Under the pieces are notes generated by a model that made no database searches, was not told the DNA's origin, and saw only the letters and a list, made by a program, of their open reading frames with translations. Shown piece by piece: positions 18,277 through 27,329 of a stretch of 64,000 bases of DNA. The first letter of the stretch is position 1, and each line of letters begins with the position of its first letter. Origin of the DNA: Xylanibacillus composti (GTDB lineage: Bacteria; Bacillota; Bacilli; Paenibacillales; K13); the NCBI RefSeq assembly GCF_018403685.1, contig NZ_BOVK01000024.1, positions 1-64,000 on the forward strand, read 5' to 3'. A program made the position numbers and the translations under genes.

Positions 18277-21200
18277 TTAGAATGCTTCCCTGTTGTCCTG
18301 GACCTCGAGCATATGAATGATGATGGTTGTTCCTTTACCCACCTCGCTGTTCATTTGCAAACGGGCTCCTTTAACAAGGGAAAGCTTTTTAAATGGATTG
18401 GTGAAGCCCAGGCGCTCATTTTGACCACGCAATAGCTCTTGCTGCTTTTCTGGAGGAATCCCGACACCGTTATCCTCTATCACGATCTTGATATACGGTT
18501 GCTCCCGCTCGATAGTTAGACGCAGCGTTCCGCCATTTCTTCTGTTGGATATCCCGTGATGAACGGCATTTTCAACTAGCGGCTGCAGTGTCATGGCTGG
18601 GATATAGGTTTGAATCGTTTCGTCAATGTTATATTCGATATGAAGCCTTTCTTCGAAGCGCATTTGTTCTATCGCCAGGTAAGCTTTCACTAATTCGATT
18701 TCTTCCTCCAGAGGGATGAGTGAGCGCTGCTTCTGGTAATTCAGCTTTCCGCGGAAATAGGTAGAAAGATGGGTTAATGCAGTTCCGGCTTTGTTCGGAT
18801 CAGACGAACTTAGATGAATAATGGCGCTGAGTGTGTTGTATAAAAAATGCGGTTTAATCTGGGTGTAAAAGTAGTTGAGTTCATGCTCCACCGCATCCTG
18901 CGCCGATTTTTTCATTAATAACAAGGAATTGACGCGAACCTCTAATTCTTTCAAATTAACAGGCTTTTGCAAATAATCATTGGCCCCGAATTGGAAGGAT
19001 GCGACTAAGTCAGACAATTGTCCTGATGCAGTTAATATGATAACAGGCAGTTCTACTAAGTCGTACTCCTGTCTGATCGTTTTGCAAACCTCATATCCTG
19101 TCATATGGGGCATCATCAAATCTAAAATTAATAGATCCACCTTTTCCTTTGCGATGACGTCAAGTGCCTCTTGCCCGCTGCCTACTGCAATTACGCTGTA
19201 ATGAAGCGATTGAAGCATATTAATCAGCACCTTCAAGTTGGCGGGCTCATCATCTACAACTAGTATCGTATATGGCTTCGAGCCCTTCACTTTTGCAGGC
19301 AGGATAACCTGAGACTGCTGCAGCCTCCGATTTTTGTTTGGATCAGGCGTCATTTGCTTGTTCATTTCATGATGGTTGAGTTCTTGATGTTCTAACAGCT
19401 GTTGTGGAGTAGCCAATGGGATGGTGAAGGTAAAGCATGAGCCTTTGCCGATTTCAGAAGTTACCCAGATTCGTCCGCCTGCACCCTCCACAATTTCTTT
19501 GGCAATGCTTAACCCCAACCCAAGTCCTACGGATTCCCTGATCCGACTGCTTTCAACTTGATAAAAAGTTGTAAATATGAGGTCTTGGTACTCTGGAGCA
19601 ATACCCGGGCCCGTATCCTCAATCGATATGTGCATCTGTTCCTCTATGATTTGAGCGGAAATCGTGATGGTCCCCTGCTTGGTGAATTTAATTGCATTGT
19701 AGATCAAATTGAAGAAAACTTGCTTTAGCTTCTGCCCATCGGTGTAGACAAGCGGCAAATTTTCTGGGATCGCATTGATCAATTGAACAGGATGAGCGGG
19801 CGGCATGAGATAGGCAACCTCATCGAGCACTTCTTCAATAATTCGGATCTCGATAGGTTTGGATGTAATCAACACCTCGCCTTGCTTTATTTTTGAAATA
19901 TATAGCAGATCCTTAACCAAACTAGCTAATCTTTTGCTGACCGAATGTATCAAAATCACATTTTCTTGCTGTTTCTTTTTTAAAGGTCCCTCTACCCCCT
20001 CCAGCAGCGATTGAGATAGATTCATAATACTGTGGAGCGGCGTACCGAGCTCATGCGATGTCTTGACTAGAAATTCATCCTTGATTCGGTCGAATTCAAG
20101 CAACTCAGCAGACAGCTTCTCAATATCATTATAAGCTTGTTGAGAACGATGACTCATTAACAGCGCCAAGTTCATCACCATAGTTAAAAACAAAAGAAGC
20201 GACGGTATTTCGATATCCACTTCAAATAGCAGGACCACTGCAAGCAGCGCGCCATAAAGGGCAAAAGTAAAAACAACCATCAGCACATAGTTGGACTCAT
20301 CCGTTTTTTGCTTGTAGGCTTTTAACAGCATAATAAAGATATACACATAACCAAGAGCGATAGTCCCTGAAACAATGAGTTGTATGAGCGGAAATGAAAC
20401 CTTTGCTACTAGATCAATCGTTATGCTTAACACACTTATTGCCAAGGCTTGAAATCCTAATATGGCACTTAATGCTGTGACGATCCTTTTGCTGGCAGAC
20501 ATGTTGAAGAAATGATATACAAACAATAGGAAAAACAATACGAAAAGTGTAAGTGAAATAGCTTGTATCGTTACTTGTGAGGTTGGGCTGACCTCCGGAA
20601 ACAGTAAGTAGATCCATCTTTCATTGATCGTCGATATATGGATAGCTTGCGCCAAACTGGATAGACTAAAATATAGCTCATACCGGAATCTCCGTTTATG
20701 CTGCAGGTACCTCGTAAAGTAGATACATGCAAACAATAAATAGCCGGAAATGAGGAAGGCTTCAATAAATTTTTCACGGCCTTGCAATGCTAATATTTGA
20801 TCGGCTGGACCGAAATGGAGCGAACTGACAATCCCGCCAACCGCATAGTCATGGTTAGCAACTAGGATAACCAGCTCTATTTGTTTATTTGTACTATTTT
20901 CCAGCACGACATACTTTTTGTAATCGAAGCGATATTCATCGGTGTTTTTTGAAGGAACCCCAGCTGAGCCTAGCTCTTTCCCGTTTATATACACGGTATT
21001 GGCATTTCGAATCGTATTGAGCTTTACCCCGTAACGGTCGTCCTCCGGAACGTGAATAAGCAAGCGATACGTACCCGCCCCATGAGGGCTTGCGCTATCC
21101 GGTTTATAGCGATCCCAGGCTGAAGGGACTGGAATGGATTGGCGCTTGTCCCTATATTGTTCAAAGACATCTTCATCCGGGCTAGGCACGATTAATTCAT

Positions 21201-21417
21201 CCGGATAAAAATCCCATACCCCATCTAGCGGAATAACTCGATCCTTCTGTTGATCCCAATGCTGCAAGGAAAGAACCCCATCTTGTGCCGTGAATGCATG
21301 GGAGTCGAATACACGAAAGGAATGAAGGACGTAGTACGTTGTCAAGAGGGTGATGGCGATCATGATGAAGGGGAGTACCATTTTATTTTTCAAATAGCCC
21401 ATTCCTTTCTGCTTCAC
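18277..21417 (-). CDS. Hybrid sensor histidine kinase with a second LytS-type kinase module
   Basis: This 1046-residue membrane signalling protein starts with a membrane helix (about 13-31). An extracellular galactose-binding-like sensor (about 40-205: WDFYPDE, YRLLIHVPEDDRYGVKL) and a 7TMR-DISM-like block of seven helices (about 215-430) follow. Then come a HisKA/HATPase kinase (H-box SHELGTPLHS, histidine near 455; GLGLGLSIAKEIV) and a receiver domain (ILVVDDEP near 722, phospho-acceptor in LILDLMMPHMTG near 767, YLQKP). It ends with a second kinase module of LytS type (IKPHFLYN, histidine near 857; LQPLVENAVHHG near 947; DNGVGIPPEKQ). Two kinase modules around one receiver suggest an internal phosphorelay. 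No cognate DNA-binding regulator is adjacent. The ligand is unknown. Confidence 0.9.
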   Translation of the reverse strand: MKQKGMGYLKNKMVLPFIMIAITLLTTYYVLHSFRVFDSHAFTAQDGVLSLQHWDQQKDRVIPLDGVWDFYPDELIVPSPDEDVFEQYRDKRQSIPVPSAWDRYKPDSASPHGAGTYRLLIHVPEDDRYGVKLNTIRNANTVYINGKELGSAGVPSKNTDEYRFDYKKYVVLENSTNKQIELVILVANHDYAVGGIVSSLHFGPADQILALQGREKFIEAFLISGYLLFACIYFTRYLQHKRRFRYELYFSLSSLAQAIHISTINERWIYLLFPEVSPTSQVTIQAISLTLFVLFFLLFVYHFFNMSASKRIVTALSAILGFQALAISVLSITIDLVAKVSFPLIQLIVSGTIALGYVYIFIMLLKAYKQKTDESNYVLMVVFTFALYGALLAVVLLFEVDIEIPSLLLFLTMVMNLALLMSHRSQQAYNDIEKLSAELLEFDRIKDEFLVKTSHELGTPLHSIMNLSQSLLEGVEGPLKKKQQENVILIHSVSKRLASLVKDLLYISKIKQGEVLITSKPIEIRIIEEVLDEVAYLMPPAHPVQLINAIPENLPLVYTDGQKLKQVFFNLIYNAIKFTKQGTITISAQIIEEQMHISIEDTGPGIAPEYQDLIFTTFYQVESSRIRESVGLGLGLSIAKEIVEGAGGRIWVTSEIGKGSCFTFTIPLATPQQLLEHQELNHHEMNKQMTPDPNKNRRLQQSQVILPAKVKGSKPYTILVVDDEPANLKVLINMLQSLHYSVIAVGSGQEALDVIAKEKVDLLILDLMMPHMTGYEVCKTIRQEYDLVELPVIILTASGQLSDLVASFQFGANDYLQKPVNLKELEVRVNSLLLMKKSAQDAVEHELNYFYTQIKPHFLYNTLSAIIHLSSSDPNKAGTALTHLSTYFRGKLNYQKQRSLIPLEEEIELVKAYLAIEQMRFEERLHIEYNIDETIQTYIPAMTLQPLVENAVHHGISNRRNGGTLRLTIEREQPYIKIVIEDNGVGIPPEKQQELLRGQNERLGFTNPFKKLSLVKGARLQMNSEVGKGTTIIIHMLEVQDNREAF

Positions 21418-21576
21418 CCAAAACCATCATACATCGTGAATGAACCAGCCTGCTTCACCAGCCAGATCTATTCTGTCGGAAGCGCGATAGTTTCGACGGA
21501 GAAAATCAGAGTGATAGGCTAAGTTTAGCATGGTTATCCTTTGGTGGGAACCATCATGTACCAGCGGAGCTATTTT

Positions 21577-21783
21577 CTCATGCGCCCGGGTGTTTCACAA
21601 CGGTTCCCCTTTTTCGAGTACAAGGGTTAAGAGCGATCTCGACGGCATCGATTCCCTTTCCCGGAGCTTGCCTTGCCGCTGCCCTTGAACGATTGAGCGC
21701 GGCAGTCGCTTGCAGCAGATCGGTATTGAGCTGCTTGAGGGCCGCTTTCCGACCACGGCAAGTTATATTTTCTACGCGATCAT
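21577..21783 (-). other. Intergenic stretch with an open, possibly decayed frame
   Basis: Between the kinase and the hydrolase, the minus strand is open for about 66 codons, reading protein-like stretches such as RKAALKQLNTDLLQATAALN, in a different frame from the hydrolase that ends at 21784. It has no own start or ribosome-binding site and ends near 21577. It may be a coding remnant. The rest of 21418-21576 shows nothing recognisable. Confidence 0.25.
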
Positions 21784-22524
21784 TTAAGGTTGCCGCAGTT
21801 CTTCCGATAAGAAATGTTCCAGTATCGATCTCAAGCCTTCCGGGTTGCTTATCATCGGCAAATGTCCGGTTTCCAAGCTTTGGACGGATTGCGGGGAAAA
21901 GTTTGAAATCATTTTATCTTGTAAAGAAGGACTGAATTCTTTATCGTTGGTTAGCTTCACATATAGCCTTGGTACATCCGGAACAGGCACGTTGATTCGA
22001 TCCGTATACAAACGCACCGCCTCGGGAATGAATCCTTTCACGATCTCCGTAGCTTGATCCGGCGAGAGATCGCTGCATAACCCCTTGCGGATGACCGACT
22101 CTGGCGGTTTCGTGCCCAACATTCGCAGGATAACAGACATGATAAGCTTCTGGGGAAGCGGTAAAACGGATACGAATGAACCGCCATTCTTCGGGATTGC
22201 CGCCCCTACAGCCACAATGCCAGCCAGCCGATCCGTCAGTCCGGATGCCAGGCTTTGAGCAAGCACGCCACCAATTGAATGCGCGACAATGACAATTTTG
22301 CGTGTCCCCCATTCATCCACTTGTCTTTTCATATGTGCCACATAATCCTCCAAAGAAAGACTGCTCCTTGACTCTAGAGAGCTCTTCCTCAAAGGAAACT
22401 CAACAAGTAAACACGGATGTTCGAAATCCTCCACCACTTTACTCCAAACGAGGCCTTCCAAGCCTGCCCCATGGACGAAAACAAAGCCTATTTTTTCTTG
22501 GGAATGCTTTAGCACACCGATCAT
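21784..22524 (-). CDS. Alpha/beta hydrolase
   Basis: This 246-residue single-domain hydrolase has the typical fold order. There is an oxyanion-loop HGAG near residue 18, the nucleophile elbow AHSIGG (Ser near 101), a cap region (about 125-175), and a C-terminal histidine in ETGHLPMISNPEGL. The acid is probably in the NDKEFSP segment. The family covers esterases, lipases and signal-peptide-less hydrolases, and the substrate cannot be assigned. It is divergent from a WYL-domain regulator with a 115-bp gap, so control by that regulator is inferred. The start ATG is at 22522-22524. Confidence 0.85.
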   Translation of the reverse strand: MIGVLKHSQEKIGFVFVHGAGLEGLVWSKVVEDFEHPCLLVEFPLRKSSLESRSSLSLEDYVAHMKRQVDEWGTRKIVIVAHSIGGVLAQSLASGLTDRLAGIVAVGAAIPKNGGSFVSVLPLPQKLIMSVILRMLGTKPPESVIRKGLCSDLSPDQATEIVKGFIPEAVRLYTDRINVPVPDVPRLYVKLTNDKEFSPSLQDKMISNFSPQSVQSLETGHLPMISNPEGLRSILEHFLSEELRQP

Positions 22525-22639
22525 GCCCCCTGTCGTTGTCTTTTCAGCTTACTTATAAGATAATGGTAGCACGAAAACAAGACAGAATATGTCTTATTTA
22601 TACGGTAATATGAAAAAAATAAAAGCATGAGGTGGGCCA

Positions 22640-23584
22640 ATGCAAAAATCACAGCGTCTCATCCAAATGATTATGAGGATCAACGCCAAACGATCCTTCA
22701 CTGTTAAAGAGTTGGCCGATGAATTTGGCCTGTCCACACGTACGATTACAAGGGATCTGCAAGAGCTGAGCGAACTCGGCGTTCCGGTTTATTCCGTTCA
22801 GGGAAGGGGGGGAGGATACAAGCTGCTGCAAGAAAGGCTGCTGCCACCAATCAGCTTCACCGAACATGAAGCAGTGGCAATGTTTTTTGCATGTCAGACG
22901 ATGGATTATTTCGGCTCTTTGCCTTTTGGCGAGGGAGCGGACGCAGCGCTTCACAAGTTTTATCATTACTTGCCTGCCGATGTAAGAGAACAGATTGACC
23001 GGCTAAAAAACAGGATCATGTTCTGGAGCCCGTATCGATTCATGTCTGCGGAGGTTCTTCAAACTCTCCTGCATTCGATAATGGTCCGCAGTGTGGTCAC
23101 CATCGAGTATAAATCTAGCAGCGGAGTCTCGGAGCGGAACATTCAGCCGATCGGTCTTTATGCCAGTTCCGGTTATTGGTATTGTCCCGCATATTGCTTC
23201 ACTAGAGAGGACATGAGGCAGTTCAGAGCCGATCGGATCCTCTCCGCCGAGCTCAACGGAACCATTCCTTGCCGGGCGGAAATCAGTCAGAAGACTTTAT
23301 TGGATAAACCTAATAAGGAAGGTCTGGAACAGACTATAATCGAACTGGAGCTGACGAAGAAAGGGGTGTGGCTGCTGGAATCCAACCCTCGTTTTCGTTC
23401 ATTCATACAGCACAACAAGGATGGCAGCGGGACACTGACAATGGGTATAGCGGTGCAGGACATGAAGTTCTACGTGGACTTGTTATGGCAGTGGGGAGAT
23501 GAAGTCAAAATTGTGGGGCCTGCCGAGGCCAAGGCATACATGCATCAAAAAATCGAGTCTATGCGGTTGCTTTATGCCCTTTAA
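22640..23584 (+). CDS. YafY-type HTH_11/WYL transcriptional regulator
   Basis: This 314-residue regulator has an N-terminal DeoR-like HTH_11 (about 1-60: RSFTVKELADEFGLSTRTITRDLQEL, with GVPVYSVQGRGGGYKL as the wing) and a WYL sensor domain (about 140-220: VTIEYKSSSGVSERNIQPIGLYAS, YWYCPAYCFTREDMRQFRADRI). A WCX-like C-terminal extension follows (about 235-314). WYL domains sense small ligands or nucleic acids in bacteria; the signal here is unknown. The ATG at 22640 follows GAGGTGGG. It is divergent from the alpha/beta hydrolase gene, its most likely target. Confidence 0.88.
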   Translation: MQKSQRLIQMIMRINAKRSFTVKELADEFGLSTRTITRDLQELSELGVPVYSVQGRGGGYKLLQERLLPPISFTEHEAVAMFFACQTMDYFGSLPFGEGADAALHKFYHYLPADVREQIDRLKNRIMFWSPYRFMSAEVLQTLLHSIMVRSVVTIEYKSSSGVSERNIQPIGLYASSGYWYCPAYCFTREDMRQFRADRILSAELNGTIPCRAEISQKTLLDKPNKEGLEQTIIELELTKKGVWLLESNPRFRSFIQHNKDGSGTLTMGIAVQDMKFYVDLLWQWGDEVKIVGPAEAKAYMHQKIESMRLLYAL

Positions 23585-23762
23585 TGCTGACAAATTGGTG
23601 CAAGGAATGCAAGGCAAGACACTTCAATCCGCGATAGCTATTTTCCCGGAGCCGCCGTGTGATTTGGAAAAGCTATGGGAACGAATCTGTTCCGAGTGGT
23701 TTCCGATTTCCGGATACGAACAGGTTGAGGGTCCTAATTCGTCCGCACGTCATCAATCGTAA
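23574..23762 (+). pseudogene. GyrI-like/effector-binding domain remnant
   Basis: A short frame encodes LEKLWERICSEWFPISGYEQ followed by VEGP. This is characteristic of the C-terminus of GyrI-like small-molecule-binding domains found alone or fused to AraC regulators. The rest of the domain is absent, and the frame overlaps the end of the preceding regulator. It is best read as a gene fragment. It overlaps the 3' end of the convergent VOC gene by 10 bp. Confidence 0.55.
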
Positions 23763-24163
23763 TAGCCCTTCCCTTCACCACGTTGAAATGTTGCAATAAA
23801 CCAACTGTTTCCGAATGGATCTTGGATACCGCCGCATCTTTCTCCATACGGCATGTCAGCCGGTTCATATAGAGAAACCGCTCCAGCTTCTAATGCACGT
23901 CTGTAGCACTCATCCGCATTCTGAACAAAAACATGCAATGAAGTTTCATTGGCCGGCCACGCCTCATTAGCATCCGACACTTCGATAATTCCATGGCCGA
24001 TAAGCACTTCGGCATGCGTAATCTTTCCAGTATTATCTGTCGCACAGTGAAGAACTTCCGCATCGAAAACGGCTTGCAAAAAGTCCAATAATCGACTGGC
24101 GTTGTCCGCACGCAGTGTCGGAACAACGGAAGAATATCTTGCCGGGGTCCATTCATTTCCCAT
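23753..24163 (-). CDS. VOC (glyoxalase/PhnB-like) family protein
   Basis: This 136-residue protein has two beta-alpha-beta-beta-beta halves typical of the vicinal oxygen chelate superfamily. Visible parts are SSVVPTLRADNASRLLDFLQ at the N-terminus, THAEVLIGHGIIEVSDA in the middle, LHVFVQNADECYRRALEAGA opening the second half, and the C-terminal signature RCGGIQDPFGNSWFIAT. The PhnB-like subgroup includes enzymes and resistance proteins of many functions, so no reaction is assigned. The ATG at 24161-24163 has a GGAGGA ribosome-binding site. It stands alone upstream of the AraC regulator on the same strand. Confidence 0.85.
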   Translation of the reverse strand: MGNEWTPARYSSVVPTLRADNASRLLDFLQAVFDAEVLHCATDNTGKITHAEVLIGHGIIEVSDANEAWPANETSLHVFVQNADECYRRALEAGAVSLYEPADMPYGERCGGIQDPFGNSWFIATFQRGEGKGYYD

Positions 24164-24292
24164 CCTAATGTCCTCCTCGCGATAAGGCGTAAAAGCGTTA
24201 AGTGATAAGCTGTTGCTTTGTTTCGTGCTTGTTCGAAACTTATTTTATAACTAACACAGTTCACCGTATTGTAAATAATTGACCCCTATTCT

Positions 24293-25114
24293 TCATAACG
24301 GCACATGGTTGTAATGCCTCCCGGGAATCGCCTCATAATCAGACGGGTTCAATCCGGAAAAAGCGCGAAAATCCTTAATAAAGTGGGACTGATCGAAATA
24401 CCCGCAGTCGAAAGCGATATCTGACCATTGTATCGTGTTCTGACGTTCATTCAGTTTCCTGAGCACCTCTTGAAATCGCCGGATGCGGCTGTAGCGTTTC
24501 GGTGTATAGCCGGTTTCCCTCTGGAACAGCTCGATAAACCGTCTGTGGCTGATGCCAATTCGGCCAACAATATTTCCAACTTGGTCCGTCTGTACGTTTA
24601 TTTTATCTAATTGTTCAATCGCATAGTGAACTGCCGGATGGCTATCAAGCGGCTTAACCGCCAATTGCAACAATCGGTCGCTTAGCACGTGAAACATTTG
24701 CCCGACAGATGACAATTCAAGCAGCTCCTCGCGTAATTCTCCGGCTGAATGCCCCCAGATCGCATCCATCGATTGCATGACATTATGTAATTGATCCAGT
24801 GGACAGCCGAGAAACGGATAAGCGCCACCGGGTTTGAAATGGATGCCAATCACTCTCGTTTCAAGCGAATTGCAGATGACGAAATGTCTCGAATGAGGCC
24901 CGCAGACAAATACATGGTTGAGCCGCAATGTCTCGTTCGATGCAGTTGCCATGAGGACTTTATCCGCAGTTAAATCAATAATGAGATCAACAGAACCGTC
25001 CGGTAATGAAAGCTCATTTTGATATGAAGTGTTTTGGCTTTCCATGTACCAAAAATAATCCACGAATGCTGATAATACCCCGGTGGATTTGCAAGTGTGC
25101 ATGATCATGCCCAA
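24293..25114 (-). CDS. AraC family regulator with DUF6597-like N-terminus
   Basis: This 273-residue protein has an N-terminal sensor of the DUF6597 type (about 1-150: YFWYMESQ, LPDGSVDLIIDL, VFVCGPHSRHFVI, VIGIHFKPGGAYPFLG) and a C-terminal AraC DNA-binding domain (about 175-265: GISHRRFIELFQRETGYTPK, IAFDCGYFDQSHFIKDFRAF, GLNPSDYEA). The start is either TTG 25114, which is 6 bp from AAAGGAG, or the in-frame ATG at 25108. The targets are unknown. The downstream VOC gene is a candidate because such pairs are common in Bacillota. Confidence 0.85.
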   Translation of the reverse strand: MGMIMHTCKSTGVLSAFVDYFWYMESQNTSYQNELSLPDGSVDLIIDLTADKVLMATASNETLRLNHVFVCGPHSRHFVICNSLETRVIGIHFKPGGAYPFLGCPLDQLHNVMQSMDAIWGHSAGELREELLELSSVGQMFHVLSDRLLQLAVKPLDSHPAVHYAIEQLDKINVQTDQVGNIVGRIGISHRRFIELFQRETGYTPKRYSRIRRFQEVLRKLNERQNTIQWSDIAFDCGYFDQSHFIKDFRAFSGLNPSDYEAIPGRHYNHVPL

Positions 25115-25301
25115 ACATCTCCTTTACGAGACAGATTTCAGCTGAACGAACATCATGGCATCAACGGATTTTTTAATGTAGGCGTGATCTCCTTTGGGTC
25201 CTAGCCCATGCTACCAGACCACGGCAGCCGTATTCGTCCGTGTGCGCGACGGCGCTTTGACAAAGGACGCCTTTTCCAAGGCGCCCCTGATATAAAACCC
25301 T

Positions 25302-25340
25302 CCCTCTATGTTTATGTGTATGGTATCTTGCCATAGAGGG
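25302..25340 (-). terminator. Hairpin downstream of the AI-2E family gene
   Basis: CCCTCTATG (25302-25310) pairs with CATAGAGGG (25332-25340) around a long loop, followed on the minus strand by AGGGTTTTAT. It lies after the stop of the AI-2E family gene. The interval 25115-25377 otherwise holds no supported gene. Confidence 0.45.
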
Positions 25341-25377
25341 GACTTGTTAAGTTGCCCGAAATGATTCCCGTATGCTC

Positions 25378-26466
25378 TCATTTCTTCATAAAGTTCAAAT
25401 GAAACAGTCCGGATTCCTTGGCCGAACGAATGGCAATGTAAACAAATGGCCCTAAGATCAAGCCTGTTACTCCAAAGAATACGAAGCCGAAGTACATCGA
25501 TAACACCGTCGGCAGAGCGGCAAGGCCGATAGAATCGCCAAGCACCTTCGGCTCGATCACACGACGAAGAATGAGCAGAACGGTGGCAAGAATGAGAAGC
25601 TGAATGCCTGTATGCGTATTTCCCATTATGATCTCCAGCAGCGCCCAAGGGACCAGCACGAGTGCAGGGCCTACATAGAGGGGAATGATATCGACTACCC
25701 AAATAATAATGGACATCAATAGAGCGGCCTTCGGTGATATAAACAGGAGGCTGATATAGGTAATAAGCAGGACGCCTATACTAAGAATGAATTGGGCTTT
25801 CCAATATCCGAGGAATACCTTGCCCATTCGTTGAAAGACGAAGCGCAGCTTGCCGGATGTCTCTGCTTCAAAAAAATTGAAAAATACGTTTAGCAGCCTG
25901 GGCAAATCCAGACTGATTAGAAAGAAGGTAATGAAATATATCAGCGTAACAAATAACATATTAGGGATGGATTGCAGCCACATGCCGAGCCAGTTAATCA
26001 GTTGGGACGTCATCTGAACCGCAGTTGTCGTCAACCCCTTAGACTGGTTCTCTAACTCCATGATAATGAGATGCCCTTGTGGAATTTCATCGATGAATTT
26101 GTTGAAACTCACGATGAGGTTATCAATAAACTGTTGCATTTCTACGGCATAATGCGGTATTTTTAACGCCAATTCATAGATTGATTTCAAGACTCTGGTT
26201 AAGGTTAAATACAGAGTAGCCGAACAAATTGCAAAGAAAGTTGTGAAGACGATCGTGACAGGGAGAAGTCTTTTCTCTGTTTTCATCCGTCGTTGCAGCC
26301 ATCTGACAAGGGGTTCAAACATCATGGCAGTCAGGAGAGCGAGCAATATTGGCAAGATTTTGGAGAAATAAATGTAAGCAAAAACGCATATAACCAATAA
26401 AGCCAGTACGATTATTATCCGTCTAAGAAGAATTTTATTTATCAAGTGATAACCTGCCTTCCACAT
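25378..26466 (-). CDS. AI-2E family transporter (PerM/YtvI-like)
   Basis: This 362-residue integral membrane protein has about eight predicted helices. There is an N-terminal hydrophobic pair (LLRRIIIVLALLVICVFAYI, ILPILLALLTAMMFEPLVRW), a soluble middle part (about 85-150), and a C-terminal helix cluster with the conserved WVVDIIPLYVGPALVLVPWA and LGDSIGLAALPTVLSMYFGF regions. The family was named for AI-2 export but also includes Na+/H+-linked and sporulation proteins, so the substrate is open. Its location beside the mrp antiporter operon is suggestive only. The ATG at 26464-26466 has a short AAGG ribosome-binding site. Confidence 0.85.
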   Translation of the reverse strand: MWKAGYHLINKILLRRIIIVLALLVICVFAYIYFSKILPILLALLTAMMFEPLVRWLQRRMKTEKRLLPVTIVFTTFFAICSATLYLTLTRVLKSIYELALKIPHYAVEMQQFIDNLIVSFNKFIDEIPQGHLIIMELENQSKGLTTTAVQMTSQLINWLGMWLQSIPNMLFVTLIYFITFFLISLDLPRLLNVFFNFFEAETSGKLRFVFQRMGKVFLGYWKAQFILSIGVLLITYISLLFISPKAALLMSIIIWVVDIIPLYVGPALVLVPWALLEIIMGNTHTGIQLLILATVLLILRRVIEPKVLGDSIGLAALPTVLSMYFGFVFFGVTGLILGPFVYIAIRSAKESGLFHLNFMKK

Positions 26467-26613
26467 ACCTTGTATATGCTAAAGACGAGAGGAGATTGTG
26501 GATCGTGCCGCCTCTCTATTTTTATCTTAATGTCTAGATGAAAGAATGTAAACGGGAATACGATGATTTCCCGTCTTCATTAGAGTTGCCCACTTTTGCC
26601 TGATACAAACCAA

Positions 26614-26649
26614 GGAAAAACAACCATCGCCATGAAGACCGATGGTTGG
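26614..26649 (-). terminator. Terminator of the mrp operon
   Basis: Read on the minus strand, CAACCATCG pairs with CGATGGTTG and is followed by TTTTTCC. It lies about 40 bp after the mrpG stop. The 26467-26613 interval shows no gene. Confidence 0.85.
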
Positions 26650-26686
26650 TTGCCCCAATATACCCTTTGAATCATGTGCGAGTTTC

Positions 26687-27049
26687 CTAGGAGTCGGAAG
26701 TTTTTTGCTGTTCTAATTTTAGCTTGTCGTCCCTCAACTCGTCTTTTACACTAATATCCGCAAGCTTGACGCCGGACCGGTATGCCGATCGCGCTATTAA
26801 ATGACCTGCGACCGGGGCCGTTAAAAATACGAACACAATGCCTAGCAGCAGCCTGATACTAACGAACCCGTCTTTTATGAGGAAATATAAAAATGCGCCC
26901 ATTAAAATGCATAATAAGCCGAGCGTAACACTTTTGGTTCCGGCATGGGATCTTGTATATACATCAGGCAGGCGCAGTAAACCAAGAGAGCTTAGCAAAC
27001 TTAGTATAGTGCCTGAAATTATGAGAATGCCGGCAATGACTTCACTCAT
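26687..27049 (-). CDS. mrpG: Mrp antiporter subunit G
   Basis: This roughly 120-residue subunit of the Mrp Na+/H+ antiporter is the last gene of the operon. Three hydrophobic helices (about 5-25, 45-62, 70-92) contain the family stretch LGLLRLPDVYTRSHAGTKS. The charged C-terminal tail is cytoplasmic. The ATG overlapping the mrpF stop (ATGAGTGA) is preferred; an upstream TTG at 27064 is possible. The overlap indicates translational coupling. MrpG works only as part of the seven-subunit complex. Confidence 0.93.
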   Translation of the reverse strand: MSEVIAGILIISGTILSLLSSLGLLRLPDVYTRSHAGTKSVTLGLLCILMGAFLYFLIKDGFVSIRLLLGIVFVFLTAPVAGHLIARSAYRSGVKLADISVKDELRDDKLKLEQQKTSDS

Positions 27050-27329
27050 CACGGTTGTATTCAATCACTACACCTCGCTCTACAAACTTTGATAATGCAA
27101 TCGTACCCAGAAAGGCTATGATGCCAATCAGCAGGATGATTTCAAGAAAAGCCTGTGTTTTCATCATCACAGTCAGTACGGTAACGATGCCAATAATGTT
27201 ATAGCCTATAGAGTCCAAGGATAAGACACGGTCCGACATGGAAGGGCCTTTAATTAAGCGGAATACAGCAACAACAATGGATACGGACAATAAAAACATA
27301 CAAAATAACAATAGCCATTCGAACATCAA
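27042..27329 (-). CDS. mrpF: Mrp antiporter subunit F
   Basis: This 95-residue, three-helix membrane subunit shows RLIKGPSMSDRVLSLDSIGYN, the MrpF/PhaF family core, followed by IVTVLTVMMKTQAFLEIILLIG and AFLGTIALSKFVERG. The start overlaps the mrpE stop by 4 bp and the end overlaps the mrpG start. MrpF has also been tied to bile-salt and organic-anion efflux in Bacillus, but the operon context points to antiport. Confidence 0.95.
   Translation of the reverse strand: MMFEWLLLFCMFLLSVSIVVAVFRLIKGPSMSDRVLSLDSIGYNIIGIVTVLTVMMKTQAFLEIILLIGIIAFLGTIALSKFVERGVVIEYNRDE

Noticed and set aside
25141..25377. Coding sequence between the AraC regulator and AI-2E family gene
   Set aside because: Frames here are short and out of register with any recognisable family; only hairpins are visible.
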